Source: Paracentrotus lividus
Taxonomy: Eukaryota; Echinodermata; Echinoidea; Camarodonta; Echinidae
Length of the DNA: 64,000 nt
Direction of reading: 5' to 3'
Assembly: GCA_940671915.1 (NCBI GenBank)
Contig: CALNVZ010003429.1
Span: forward strand, 29,177,247 to 29,241,246
Shown: positions 11,020 to 22,574 of the stretch, in pieces
Position numbering within the stretch: the first letter of the stretch is position 1
How the letters are laid out: the number at the start of each line of letters is the position of its first letter
Translations under genes and position numbers: made by a program
Notes under the pieces: generated by a model
Told to the model about the DNA's origin: nothing
Databases searched by the model: none
What the model saw: only the letters and a program-made list of their open reading frames with translations

Positions 11020-11195
11020 CAGTAATAGCTCAATTTTCGGAATAACGAACCTTTTTCTAATTTTGGAATAACGAACCTTATTCTATTATCGGAAAACCAA
11101 ACCTTATTCTATTTTTGTAGTAACGAACCTTGTTCTATTTTCGGAATAACGAACCTGTTTCTATTTTTAGGAATAACGAACCTTCGGAATAACGA
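11020..11195 (+). repeat. Minisatellite, ~30-35 bp unit
   Basis: Six or so copies of GGAATAACGAACCTTNTTCT followed by ATTTTCG, with indels and point changes. Inside the right part of the large element. Confidence 0.8.
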
Positions 11196-11230
11196 TACTA
11201 ATCCCCCCCCCCCCTCCTGCGGACTACTGG

Positions 11231-11506
11231 ACCCGCAGCGCTCTCCTCTATTTCTCCTATTATAATTTATTAATATTATAATGTTATTATTTGATGAAGA
11301 ATTTTCATAAAAATGACTGGTTCAGAAAACTACTAAACACAGCCTTTCGAGAAAAGCCCCCCCCCCCGGTGTTCCCGAATGGGTGCGTTAATTTGACTTC
11401 CCTCCCTCAACCCACCCTTTCGAGAAAAGCCCCTCGGTGTTCACAAAAGGGTGCGTCCATCCCCGCTCCACCCCCGCTCCGCGAACGCAGACGATTGTTG
11501 CAAGCC
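11231..11506 (-). repeat. Right terminal inverted repeat of the Mutator-like element
   Basis: Inverse of 5075-5413, including both internal CGCACCC/GAACACC modules and the outer CTATTTCTCCTATTATA. The outer end GCAAGCC abuts the receptor fragment at 11507. Confidence 0.85.
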
Positions 11507-11743
11507 GATAAAGACAACGACGGAGAACAGCCATGGAGCTAAAGAGTTACTATCAGTGATCACATACTGGACTTGGTATTCAAAGAAGAACTCCCCCTGG
11601 ATCTCAAGATGGCCTGTACTCTCTGTTTCGACATGGAGAGGGAGACCAAGACACACATCGGACAGTCCATACACATCAGGTCTATAGGATGTGATGATTA
11701 CTAACCCCAAGCTCAGCATCATGGTAAGAACCCACACAACACC
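11507..11743 (-). pseudogene. Receptor paralog fragment (TM4 to start of TM5)
   Basis: Matches 4227-4463 of the receptor exon without indels and with few substitutions. The frame stays open: WVLTMMLSLGLVII, SDVCLGLPLHVE, PWLFSVVVFIG. Changes include A to E before FFYEY and Y to F. It is cut on the left by the Mutator-like TIR and on the right by another repeat end (CAGGCG) at 11744, so it cannot make a receptor. It is a recently duplicated copy. A partial duplication of the exon is the minimum explanation; a full paralog later deleted is equally possible. Confidence 0.85.
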
Positions 11744-11950
11744 CAGGCGCGTATCCAGGATTTCGCATTCCGGGGGCCCGACGTGAATTTGCGCCCCTGT
11801 GTACTTTTCAAAATATGGCCCCCCCCCCCCCCGCGCCAGGCAAACATAGGCCTACGGCTTAAATGTATGTTGAAGGATTTCGAATATAATTTATTTTGAA
11901 GCGTTTTTTTTTTTTTTTTTTTTTTAATACTTGCCAATGGTGAGTTCATG
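11744..11950. mobile_element. Element end with CAGGCGCGTATCCAGGATTT terminus
   Basis: Sharp junction with the receptor copy. The same kind of end lies inverted at 10590-10613, and a similar CAGGCGCGGAACAGG start is at 56052. Poly-C and poly-T tracts follow (11818-11832 and 11905-11925). The far end was not identified; the satellites at 12.0-14.4 kb may be the inside of this element. Confidence 0.5.
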
Positions 11951-11984
11951 GAAAAGAATTTCTAGGTATATGAGGTATTACCGT

Positions 11985-13647
11985 TACAGATGAAAATACG
12001 AATATTTCTAAATACGAGCGTGAAGCGCGATCAGATTTCCCCCCCTCTACTTTACGATCAGAAAGCAAAGAATTCTAAGCAATTAGGGGTATTAATTTTG
12101 TTTAGCTCTTCATCAGAATATCATATGAACGGGAGCTGTAATTTGTACATCAAAACGATTTGAAAGCAAGCTACATAAAATCATGTGAAATTTGTCCATC
12201 AAGTAATGTGAAATCAAACAAATGTATATTGATGTTTTGTTGTTCAGAATCCTCATAATCTGGTTACAAGAAAGAAAAAATAGGCGAGCGTGAATCGCGA
12301 GCAGAAATTTGATGTATCGGAATGATCTCTGAAAACGTGACATTTTATGCATTCCTCAGGAACACAATGTAATAACTCTTTGGAAAATGAAGCGAGTGCG
12401 AAGCGCGATCGAAAATTTTGCTCTGTGTAATAGAGACCTGAAGTTTAGGATCAATTTGGCCTCCATAATTTAAAGACCGTATGTTGCCCAGTAATTTTAC
12501 ATGATTATGAAAAAGAGATGAATATCTATCTATCTAGCTTCTTATCTATCCTTCTGCTTCCCTCCCTAAGTTTAAGATAAATTTGGCGCCCCTAAGTTTA
12601 AGCTCAATTTGGCGCCAACTAATCATTTGGCGCCCCCTAAATGTTAGTTTGAATTGGCACACTACATGTACGATTTAGGTGATTTGATGCCCCTGGGAAA
12701 ATGCAAAAATAAATGTAACGTGTATTCAAATAAATCTAAATGTCTTGATGATTAGTATCCTATAATGCAAATTATGGTTAGAGGAAAAACCCAGGCGAGA
12801 GCGGAATTTTGATATCTTTGAATGATGAGAAAACATGGCATTGCATGCGTTTCTCAGGAACACAATGTAATAACTCATTGGGAAACGAAATGATGCGAGC
12901 GCGTAGCGCGAGCCAAAATTTTGCTAAGTATATACAGACCAGGAGGAATTAAAAATTTTAGAGACCATATTTCAAATACCAAGTTGTTACACCTCCCTAA
13001 GTTCAAAATAAAGTTGGAGCCCCTAAGTTTAAGATAAATTTGGCATCCCTAAGTCTCAGGTCAATTTGACGCCCCTACGTTTAAGCTCAATTTGGCGCCC
13101 CCTAAGATTTAGGTCAATTTGAAATGCAAAAATGAATGTAACGTGAAATCAAATAAATTGAAATGTTTTGATGGTTAGAATACCATAATGTACATTTTGG
13201 TAAGAGGAAAAACACAGGTGAGCGCGAAGCATGAACGGAAGTTTTGATGTATTCAAAGGATTAGAAAACAGGACATTTCATGCGTTCCTCAGGAACACAA
13301 TGTAATAATTCATTGGGGGGAAAAATGATGCGAACGCGAAGCGCGAACGAAAATGTTGCTATGTATATATAGACCCGGATGCTTGAATTTTGAAATTTTG
13401 CTCTATCTATATAGAGACCATATTTTAAAAACCTATTTGTTGCCCCCTTAGTTTCAGGTAAATTCGGCGCCCCTTAGTTTCAGATCATCTATAAGTGTAA
13501 GCTCAATTTGGCGCCCCTAATTCTAAAATCGATTTCACATCCCCTTAACTTCAATTCAGTGCCCCCATAAGTTTCAGGTCATCTTGGCGCCCATACGTGT
13601 AAGCTCAATTTGACGACGCTAATATGTTGAACATAAATTTGAAATGC

Positions 13648-13678
<31 letters not shown>

Positions 13679-13935
13679 GAAATAAATAAATAAATAATGT
13701 AACGTGAAAACAAGTAAATTTAGATGTTTTGACGGTCAGAATCCCATATTGTAAATTCTGGTAAGAGAGGAAAACATAGGCGTGTGCGAATAGGGAACGG
13801 ACATTTTGATGCATTCGAATGATTAGAAAACAGGTCATTTTACGCGTTCCTTGACACAATGTAATAAATCAATGGGGAAAGATGATGCGAGTGCGAAGCG
13901 CGAGCGAAAATTTTGCTATCTATATACAAACCAGG
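11985..13935 (-). repeat. Satellite, ~430-570 bp units with GCGAGCGCGAAGCGCGAGC core
   Basis: Shared unit text: CAGGAACACAATGTAATAA (about 12357, 12857, 13289), a shortened form at 13851, then GAT/GATGCGARYGCGAAGCGCGA, then TTTTGCTATNTATATANA. Cores lie near 12018, 12287, 12393, 12897, 13325 and 13887. This is the inverse of the core in the 2.5 and 7-9.8 kb satellites. Confidence 0.8.
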
Positions 13936-14385
13936 AGGCATGGAATTTTAAAATTTTGCTATTTCTAGATAGAAACCATTTTAAAGACCCCTTCTGTTTT
14001 TGTGTGTGTGTTTTTGGGGCCCCTTAGTTTCACGTAAATAGGATATTTGGCACCCCTAAGTCTCGGGTCAATTCGGCGCCCCTACATTTGAGCTCAATCT
14101 GGCGTCCTTTAATTTAAGATCGATTTGGCACCCCCTTAACTTCAGGTTAAATCAGCGCCCTTAAGTCTCAGGTCAATTCATCGGCCCTTAAGTTTCAGAT
14201 CATTTTTGCGCCCCTACATTTGATCTAAATTTGGCGCCCTTACGTTTAAGATCATTTTGGCGCCCCTCTAGGTTTAAGTTCGATTTTTTTGCCCCCTAAA
14301 TTTAAGATCGATTTTGCGCCCCTAAGTTTAAGGTCAATTTTGCGCCCCTCCTAAATCTAAGGTTGATTTAGCGCCCTTAAGAGCC
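12560..14385 (+). repeat. Minisatellite, ~30 bp GGCGCCCCTAAGTTTAAG unit
   Basis: Diverged copies of GGCGCCCCTAAGTTTAAGCT followed by CAATTT cluster at 12565-12660, 13005-13110, 13440-13620 and 14010-14380. They are interleaved with the longer satellite. No coding frame. Confidence 0.85.
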
Positions 14386-15892
14386 ACTGTCTGAGAGAAT
14401 CAGACAGATTTGAAAAAAGTTGGAAGATGGGGATCGGCGGATTTCTTTCATATTCTAAGGTTTAAGTACATAGAGGGTAGGTCCCACGAAAATGGGGTTA
14501 AAAATTTCTGATCATAATTATCTTCATAGTTATTCCACCCCCCTAAAATTGACCCTTTTTGGGTGACTTCAAAGCCTTGCATTTTTCAATTTATGGTCAT
14601 TTTCATGACATATTAAAAGTAATTTGAAATTATTCGATTCAAATAAAATTTGCAGGGCTTTAAATTTAATGTTCTTCTTTGCAGGCATGTAAATAAAATT
14701 TATAACAAAGGTTTGGAAGGTTCCATTTTTGCAATAGGGATGTTGCCATTTTTTGCATTTTTCAGGCAGGAGAAAAAGGGGAAATTTTGGCAATATTCAT
14801 GGGAGTGTAACAAAAATGGCCCAACTTTTTTCAGGCTGATTTTTTTCAAAGAATGTGTCTCAAACATAGGTCAATTCATTATAGGTTTCACATCCGTGGA
14901 GTGTCTTCAACTTTTCTTGTTAGAAGCTGCTAAAAATGGGTCTTTAAAAAAAAACATGAAAATATGGAATCTTGTACCTGCTGCCAAATGTACTATAATT
15001 ACTTGCAATAAACCCCAAAAGTGTTTGAAAAGCACCTCATACCAAGCAGATATGTCCTTATAAAATGCAGGCAAATTTAAATTTAGGTATTTCATTTGTT
15101 AACACCCCCATATCGCTAATGGACTGTCCCTGTCAGAAAATATACATCTAAATTCTACATAAAACTCATAAATTACTTGTATCACATATATAGGAATATG
15201 ATAATGAAGGCATAATCTTACAAAATAACTTCAATCAAATGGAAATCAATGGGTACATGGACTTTCTAGAAACAGTACAAATCTTCAAATAAACATTTAG
15301 GCCTATGGTCTCACATATCGATCTTAGTACGATCCATGCACATAATCTAATTTCACCAAAAGATGACTCCATGAAGTTACATAACAACGATAAAGATGAA
15401 AAAAATTATGGCAATTTGTATATCGCTTTAATTGAGTTTCTACTGGTACACACAACGATTTATATTAAAATCTTTATAGACGTCAGAAAGAGAGGGCCAG
15501 GGGCCGGGACTACCCCAACTTAAATATGTGGAGGTAGGCCTAAAAGGATACCCCCATGAATATCATTTTGGGGTTGTAACATACCCTCTCAGGATTGTCA
15601 AGGAACAAGTGACTCCTGATTCCTTTGTTTTGTTCCTTATCTAAAGAAAATTGAAGATTTTGTGTTAGTTGTATTCAGATACAGCTCACAATATTTAGGT
15701 ATCTACTGACAGGATTTTCAACTCGCATTAATTTTCAGCTTCATTTTTTTTTCTTCAAAAGAACAATCGCTGGGGGGTTAACCCCCATGTTTGCGGAAAG
15801 GTGCTTGGAAATCATTGAGCCCTCCCCCCTCTCATCCCTTATTGATCTACTCCAAATTACTTTAACACAGCTCACATTTCAGGTTTCTATAT
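14386..15892. other. Intergenic, no gene supported
   Basis: The 14650-15063 ORF (137 codons) has no domain I recognise, and an opposite ORF overlaps it; I do not call it. The remainder is AT-rich with no terminal repeats that I could pair. Confidence 0.45.
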
Positions 15893-16857
15893 AGGGTACA
15901 TGCAGGTAATATGGGCCAGCAGGTAATATGGGCCACCTGAAGCAAATCATGTCGTGACCGTCGACCGGTGACCGGTGTGAGCACCATAATGTTGTTCATA
16001 TGAACTGTATACGAAAATATATCGTCGTGAGAGCATCTCATGCCGAAATTTCTCTGAGAAAATTGCTAAAAACCAACAAGGTAGGTAAAACTTACGGCAT
16101 TTTTTTACCCTGATGTAAAATTTGATATTTCACAGAATGTGATGGTGAAAGAGTGTTTGAGGGGGTAACCTCAATTGTTTTGTATATTTAGTAAGCTTAT
16201 GGTTTCATTTTGATCATACTAGCGTGTACAGGTCAATTCGTTTTAGTGAAGGGGTGCAATGTGGCATTGAATGCTTGCCTGACACAGCAACATTAGTGCA
16301 GGTAATATGGGACATCCAAAATGGCGGAAATGATTCTGGTATTTAGTATTGGGATGAGGCATCAATCTCTTTGCTACGATTTTTTTGGGGTAAATTCACA
16401 GTATATAATTATTATAAATAACTTATTGTAGGCCTATATTGACTTGTATAATGAAAATAATATTTAAATAATATTTTTAAAGAGATATTATATACAAAAT
16501 ACATAACAATGAAATATATAGTCAAAGGATTTACTGAAGGGTCTTATAATTTCAAATTATGTCTTAAAGTTAATGATTTTCAACATCTTAAGCAAATTCC
16601 AGACATGGTAGAGTCATTGTAGTTTTTAAAACATACATTAAATACATGTGCTAATATTACCTGCACATGCAGGTAATATGGGCACTTTGGTAATGACGTC
16701 AACATTTGAATATTGCAGAATTTTTTTTTTCTTCACAATAAAAGTTAGAGCAGTAGTTATTGATTCATATAAACAAAGATAGACTGTGTGTCATTTCGTA
16801 ATTTTATGCAAATTAGGCAAATGAGCTTAGGGTGCCCATATTACCTGCATGTACCCT
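15893..16857. mobile_element. TIR element, copy 1 of a tandem pair
   Basis: Begins AGGGTACATGCAGGTAATAT and ends with the exact inverse at 16834-16857. An internal inverted pair of the same motif lies at about 16655-16682. No transposase, so MITE-like. Confidence 0.8.
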
Positions 16858-16865
16858 ACCTATAT

Positions 16866-17848
16866 AGGTTACATGCACGTAATATGGGCTAACAGGTAAA
16901 ATGGGCCACCTGAAACAAATCATGTCGTGACCGTCGACCGGTGACCGGTGTGAGCGCCATAATGTTGTTCATATGAACTGTATACAAAAAATGTATCGTC
17001 GTGAGAGCATCTGATGCCGAAATTTCTCTGAGAAAATTGCTGAAAACCAACAAGGTAGGTAAAACTTACGGCATTTTTTTAACCCTGATGTTAAATACGA
17101 TATTTCACAGAATGTGATCGTGAAAGAGTGTTTGAGGTTCTAACCTCAATTTTTTGTATATTTAGTAAGCTAATAAAAATAGTTTCATTTTGATCATACT
17201 AGCGTGTACAGGTCAATTTGTTGTAGTGAAGGGGTGCAATGTTGTATTGAATGCTTGCCTGACATAGCAACATTAGTGCAGGTGAGATGGGCAGTCCAAA
17301 ATGGCGGAAATGATTCTGGTACTTGATATTGGAATGAGGCATCAATCTCTTTGCTACGATTTTCGGGGGTATATTCACAGAATATAATTAATATAAACAA
17401 TTTATTGTACGCCTATATTGATTTGTATAATAAAAATAATATTTAAATAATATTAAAAAAAGAAATAATATACAAAATACAAAACAATGAAATATATAGT
17501 CAAAGTATTTACTGAAGGGTCTTATAATTTTAAATGATATCTTAAAGTTAATGATTTTCAACATTTTAAGCAAATTCCAGATATAGTAGAGTCATTGTAG
17601 TTTTTAAAAAATACAATTAAATACATATGCCCATATTACCTGCACATGCAGGTAATATGGGCACGTTGGTGATGACGTCAACATTTGAATATTGCAGACA
17701 GGGGGTTGGTGATAATTGTTTTTCTTCACAATAAAAGTTAGAGCAGTAGTTATTGATTCGTAAAAACAAAGATTAGACTGTGTGTCATTTTATAATTTCA
17801 TACAAATTAGGCAAATGAGCTTAGGGGCCCATATTACCTGCATACCCT
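16866..17848. mobile_element. TIR element, copy 2 of a tandem pair
   Basis: Same orientation and nearly the same sequence as copy 1, including GTCGTGACCGTCGACCGGTG. Only ACCTATAT (16858-16865) separates them; TATAT also precedes copy 1. The ends have decayed slightly (AGGTTACATGCACG, GCATACCCT). Confidence 0.8.
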
Positions 17849-18394
17849 AATGACATTTTCAGCCCACGCCGCGCGCTCGCATTTTCTCCTCTCTCATAGG
17901 CCTATAAACAAGATCTAGGGGCTAAGCCCCCCTTGTTTGTTTGTTTGTTTATTTGTTTGTTTGTTTTACTGAGGTTCATTCCTCCCCTAGACAAAAGAAT
18001 CTAGCCTGTAACCATAAAACTGGATTTAACTTAAAGAACAATGACAACTCTACACCTCAGACGTGTTTCCTTGGGGTAGGACTGAGGGGGCCTTGGTGGG
18101 CCGCGTAAACAAAAAGGGGCCCCAAAAATAAGGAAAAAAAAGTTTTTGGAAGAAAAATCCCGGGAAGTGTTGAGGGAACGTCCAAGATATTGCCAGGATC
18201 CCGAAGATTGAAAACGGTGACGAACACATTCAAGAAATTAAAGCCAAAGCAACATAATGTCGCTGGAGCCAGAAAAAATTATTCCACCATTATGACAAAC
18301 AATCTCATCAACACGATGAGAAATCTGATGCGAAAGGTTTTCATTACTCGCATCGTGTAAACACAAAGAGGACTCCACACAATCGAGTATTTCC
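17849..18394. other. Intergenic, possible 5' part of the LINE
   Basis: Contains a (TTTG)n tract at 17934-17965. From about 18140, A-rich sequence may be the 5' region or ORF1 of the following LINE, but no motif proves it. Confidence 0.4.
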
Positions 18395-18719
18395 ATGCGA
18401 CTGGGTGGACTCCTTCAGGGAATCGAGGAAGGATTCACTCAAAACAGCATGGAGACTATTGAACACATAAACATGCTTCATGAAAATGAAAATTATATGC
18501 GTAACATGAATGACATTAATGATGAATACTCTGATAACGAATGTAGTAAATGCGATCTATCAATAATGATCATGATAAACTACATTTCAATGATTATGGC
18601 AATAATGATCACATTCTACATACAAATGAGCACTTAGATGTCGATAATCATATTTATGATATTAATCAGCATGATTTATATAGTGAAAGTCATGAAAATA
18701 GTGAATACGAATTACATAG

Positions 18720-19360
18720 CAATAATCTCCAAAAATTCAAGGGCTTAAAGATTGCTCATATAAAGTGTCGTAGTATTATTGATAAACTTGACGAAATATC
18801 ATTCTTGTTAGGAAGTTCGACCTTGATATATTATGTGTATCAGAAACATGGCTTAATAATTTTGTGGGTAATGATATTGTTGCAATAAATAAATTTAATC
18901 TAATTCGACGTGATAGATTATAAAACCGCGGTGGGGGCGTCTGTATTTATATCCGTAATAATCTTTCCTTTATTAAAAGGAAGGAACTAAATGATGACCA
19001 CTTGGAAGCAGTATGGATTGAATTGAATAATATAAGGCGTGAAAATATGACTTTATATTGTATATAGACCGCCTAATACCAAACCTGATTTCTTTGATTA
19101 CCTGTTCAAGACACTTGAATTTATTTTAAATGAAAACAAGAAAATTATGATCTTTGGTGACATCAATATTGATTATTTTGAGTTGGGTTCTGTTGGTCGC
19201 AATTATATAACGGACCTTGAAAATCTATTCATGCTTTCCCAATTAATAGATAAACCTACAAGGGTAAGTTTAACATCATCGAAATGCATTGATCATAATA
19301 TACACGTCAAATCGAGATCTACATTTGGTATTCGCCCGTATATCTATAAGTGATCATTAC
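18720..19360 (+). pseudogene. LINE apurinic-type endonuclease domain
   Basis: Read across several frames: LKIAHIKCRSIIDKLDEISF; then, after a shift near 18822, SETWLNNFVGN, whose Glu is the metal ligand; INKFNLIRRDR, a stop, then GGGVCIYIRNN; a further stop before RPPN; and KKIMIFGDINIDYF (the GDxN motif). The domain nicks target DNA for priming. In-frame stops and shifts make it dead. Confidence 0.8.
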
Positions 19361-19883
19361 TTAATTTATACTTGTTTAAATGTTGATATACCTAATGTTG
19401 AACATAGGGCACTCCGTTTCCGGTATTATACATTATTTGATGAACATTTATTTCTCACTGATCTATCAAACAATAGTATAGCCAATAATTTTTTGAGAAT
19501 GATGATGACAATTTTGGTATAAACTCATGGTGGAATAAATGGAAATGCGCCTTTCTCAGTATATGTCAAAAACATGCTCCTATAAAGTTTACAAGAGTTA
19601 AAGATCGCTATTCTCCATGGATAACTGCTGAGATTATACGGCTAATGTACAAAAGAGATTTTTTTAAGGAATTATGATCAGAACAAACGTAGAAATGATT
19701 TTATTGAGTATCGAAAAATCAGAAATAGTATTAGAAGTATGATGAGAACGAGTAAGCAAAAATATTTCAGCGAAGTTTCTAACAAATATAAAAATAATCC
19801 GAAGAAAATGTGGTATGAAGTGAATAAGGTTTCAGGAAAAAAATAGTAAAGGAAATGATATCCCTACTGAAATTAACAGTGAA

Positions 19884-20861
19884 ATGATGAACGATTATTT
19901 TTCGAATGTCGCTAAAGAAATGAAAAAATCCTATACTTCTAATAATATTGAATGGAAACATCCAAATTGTATTTATGAGTTTGTATTTACAAAAATTGAT
20001 CCGGAAGATTTTCTCAAATTACTTCTTAAAATGTCATCGTCAAGTAATTTAGATGTTCTTGATCTAAGTTCTAAACTTTTGCGCTTAGCCGCTCCTTATA
20101 TTTACCAGTCTCTCTGTAAAATGTTCAATATGAGCCTATTATCAGGATCAGTCCCTGATGACTGGAAAATCTCAAAAACGACTCCAATATTTAACATGCA
20201 CGCGTAACATTTTTGCTGATGACGTTGTCGTTTATAGTATTGGTAAAGATGCAAATACTGTTTAACATAGAGCTACAAAAAGATCTTGATAATATAAAAG
20301 AGTGGTGTGACATGAATCATCTTACTATCAATATAAACAAGACTAAAATTATGATGCTAAAAAATATTTCTTCTGATGAACTTCATTTATTTATTGGTAA
20401 AAAGCCAGTAGAACAAGTTAAATCTATAAAATATCTTGGAATAGAGATTGATGAGAATTTAAAATGGAATTCACATATAACACAACTGTTGAAAAGATTA
20501 TCATATACATTTTTTTCTCTTGGTAAACTACGACGTATCTTAAATAGTTCTTTATTGAATATGTTATACAAATCTAATATTCAACCTTCTTTTGATTACG
20601 CCATATCAGTTTGGGGACAAGTCGGTATTACAGCAAGAACAAAGTTATTAAGACTTCAAAAGAGAGCCGCAATATATGTTTCTAGTAATTTTGACTATGT
20701 TAATTGTCATGGTGAACAAATTATAAATGATCTTAAATGGCCATCTAATGCACAAAGACGAGACTATTTCTTAGCCTGTCAAATGTATAAATGTATTCAC
20801 GGGTTGGCCCCGATGCGCCTTTGCAATAATATTGAAATGGTATGTAAAAGACACAATGTTA
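19884..20861 (+). pseudogene. LINE reverse transcriptase with internal deletion
   Basis: The N-terminal part ends SGSVPDDWKISKTTPIF (to about 20197), the motif before RT block 1. The next recognisable segment is FADDVVVYS (20213-20239), the catalytic YxDD box. Blocks 1 to B are therefore deleted. The thumb follows: NINKTKIMML, SIKYLGIEIDENLKWNSHI, then the region to CKRHN. The C-terminal peptide resumes after the insertion. Confidence 0.85.
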
Positions 20862-21870
20862 TACCCCCGTCACGCTGAGCTCGTTCCTACTACGTCCTTG
20901 CAAATTTTGCCGAACGGGCATAGTCTGTGTGTAAACTGATGTGAGTAGTAAATACTTCTTACGATCTGTTTACGAACTTCATGGATAGCTCGGTCGGATT
21001 TCCAAAAATGTTCAAAAAATCGGGCGCCATTCTCGTCCTAAAATTAACGGGGTGGCAACGTACCTGAAACGAGATGGCGTACTACACAACGAAATTGCCG
21101 TACTTAAATCGTTCTCAAGATGTGCTAGGACGTCATAAAAACGAGCATTGTATATTAATTATTCAAGCTCTAAAATTAAACGTAGTGACAACGTTCCTTA
21201 AACGGGTAGGACTTACTCTGACACGAAGGACGTACTACGAACATACGTTTCAATTTTTAAACAGAACGGCATGTCATAATTCCGTCACACTGAGCTAGTT
21301 CTCACTGCGTTCTAGGTAGTTCTTGGTGAACGGGCTCAATCTGTTTACCACGGACTGAACGTAGTGCAGACCTTTTAAATCTAGTACACACCGTTTACAA
21401 TCTGTTTACGAACTTGGCGAACGGGCCCGAATGGAGAGACGGAAAGGCATTCCGATTTTTTTGAACATGTTCAAAAAATCGTACTGGCTTCAAGTTCTAA
21501 AATTAAACGTAGTGACAACGTTCCTTAAACGGGTAGGACTTACTCTGACGGAAGGACGTACTACGAGCGTGGTATCTAACTTTTATCATGCTGCGCATAG
21601 GCACTTTTAGTGACCGTTGGACGTGCTACGAACGGTTATAGAGTGAACGAGCGTTAACTCGTTCTGAACTGGATAACAACGTATTGCGGACGCGATAAAG
21701 ACGGAATTGACGTAACGAGAAACTATTTATGAACTGCCTAGCATCGTATTCAAGAAATTATTTTTCAAAGTTATAAGTTCCAACCCGACCAAAGCCCGTT
21801 CAGCATTTTTTTTAAAAACGGGCAAAAACGGGCAAGAACGTTATAGAACGACCTCAGTGTGACGGCCCCC
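20862..21870 (-). mobile_element. Harbinger-like TIR element inserted in the LINE
   Basis: The ends are TACCCCCGTCACGCTGAGCT and the inverse of GGGGGCCGTCACACTGAGGT. TTA flanks it on both sides (20859-20861, 21871-21873). Removing the insert and one TTA restores the LINE frame ...RHNVNTRNYN. A TWA duplication suggests a PIF/Harbinger-type transposase acted in trans. Inside, inverted TIR-like segments recur (about 21282-21300). It is an internally rearranged inverse of 28544-30170. Confidence 0.85.
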
Positions 21871-21873
21871 TTA

Positions 21874-22028
21874 ATACACGTAATTATAATACTTTTAATG
21901 TTGTACCACCTAAACTTAATTTGGAATGTTTTAAGAAATCTTTTATGTTCTCTGGTGCAAAAGTCTGGAATCTTTTGTCATCTTCGTTACAAAATGCACT
22001 TTCAATAGATTCATTTAAACTGATGTAA
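21874..22028 (+). pseudogene. LINE C-terminal peptide, right of the insertion
   Basis: NTRNYNTFNVVPPKLN, then FKKSFMFSGAKVWNLLSSSL and a stop at 22026-22028. This is the conserved C-terminus of CR1/L2-type RT proteins and completes the LINE split at 20861. Confidence 0.8.
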
Positions 22029-22574
22029 AAGACTTTATTTCCCATGATCATTTGATTCCGATCTCTGAAAGCTCACTTTCATGTGTTAACGTTTTTTTTT
22101 GTTTTAATTTCACATAATTAATCAGCCTATTTTATTTTTAAACAGTCGTGGTAATATGATCCAAATGTAATAATTACTATACTCTTTTCACGTCTACAGT
22201 TTTGTTTTAATAATATATATATAATAAATTAGCCAATTGTGTTTGTGTACAGTCATTGCAATATGATCCAAATGCAAAATGTCTTTATTTCTTTCACATT
22301 TAGTAAAAACCGCCTGTTGACATTTTGAATATTGTACAGTCAGCTTATGTACATCCCACATTATTTTACGATTTTATACATTCCGTACCTACATTGTAAA
22401 ATCAGATCGGTATACTATATTTTGTTATTTGATTATTCTTATTTATGTAATACTCTGCTATGTGTTATTTGTTATTTGTATATAATCAGGACATTGATGT
22501 AAAACAGCATGTTTGCTGATCTTTTATTCCTGTATAAATATATTCAAATAAATAAATAAATAAATAAATTTGAT

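Larger units (their letters stand above)
5075..11506. mobile_element. Mutator-like non-autonomous element with long TIRs
   Basis: The segment is bounded by long inverted repeats starting GGCTTGCAACRATCGTCTGC. It is flanked by GGTAAAGAC (5066-5074) and GATAAAGAC (11507-11515), a 9 bp duplication with one mismatch, and sits inside a receptor-exon copy. Long TIRs with a 9 bp duplication are characteristic of Mutator-like elements. I find no transposase or zinc-finger frame. The interior is filled by other repeats: a foldback-like element, a LINE, satellites and a telomeric hairpin. An alternative is two solo TIR elements in opposite orientation, but the paired flank and single interrupted exon favour one insertion. 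Confidence 0.65.
18395..22570 (+). mobile_element. Non-LTR retrotransposon (APE endonuclease and RT), decayed
   Basis: One CR1/Jockey-type LINE in plus orientation, ending with a (TAAA)n tail (22545-22570). Endonuclease, RT remnants and the C-terminal peptide are in order. It carries frameshifts, stops, a deletion across the RT fingers and palm, and a 1 kb Harbinger-like insertion at 20862-21870. The 3' untranslated part 22030-22570 holds no other feature. Confidence 0.85.

Noticed and set aside
14650..15063. 137-codon ORF as a small gene
   Set aside because: No domain, no splice context, overlapped by an opposite ORF in AT-rich sequence; length possible by chance.
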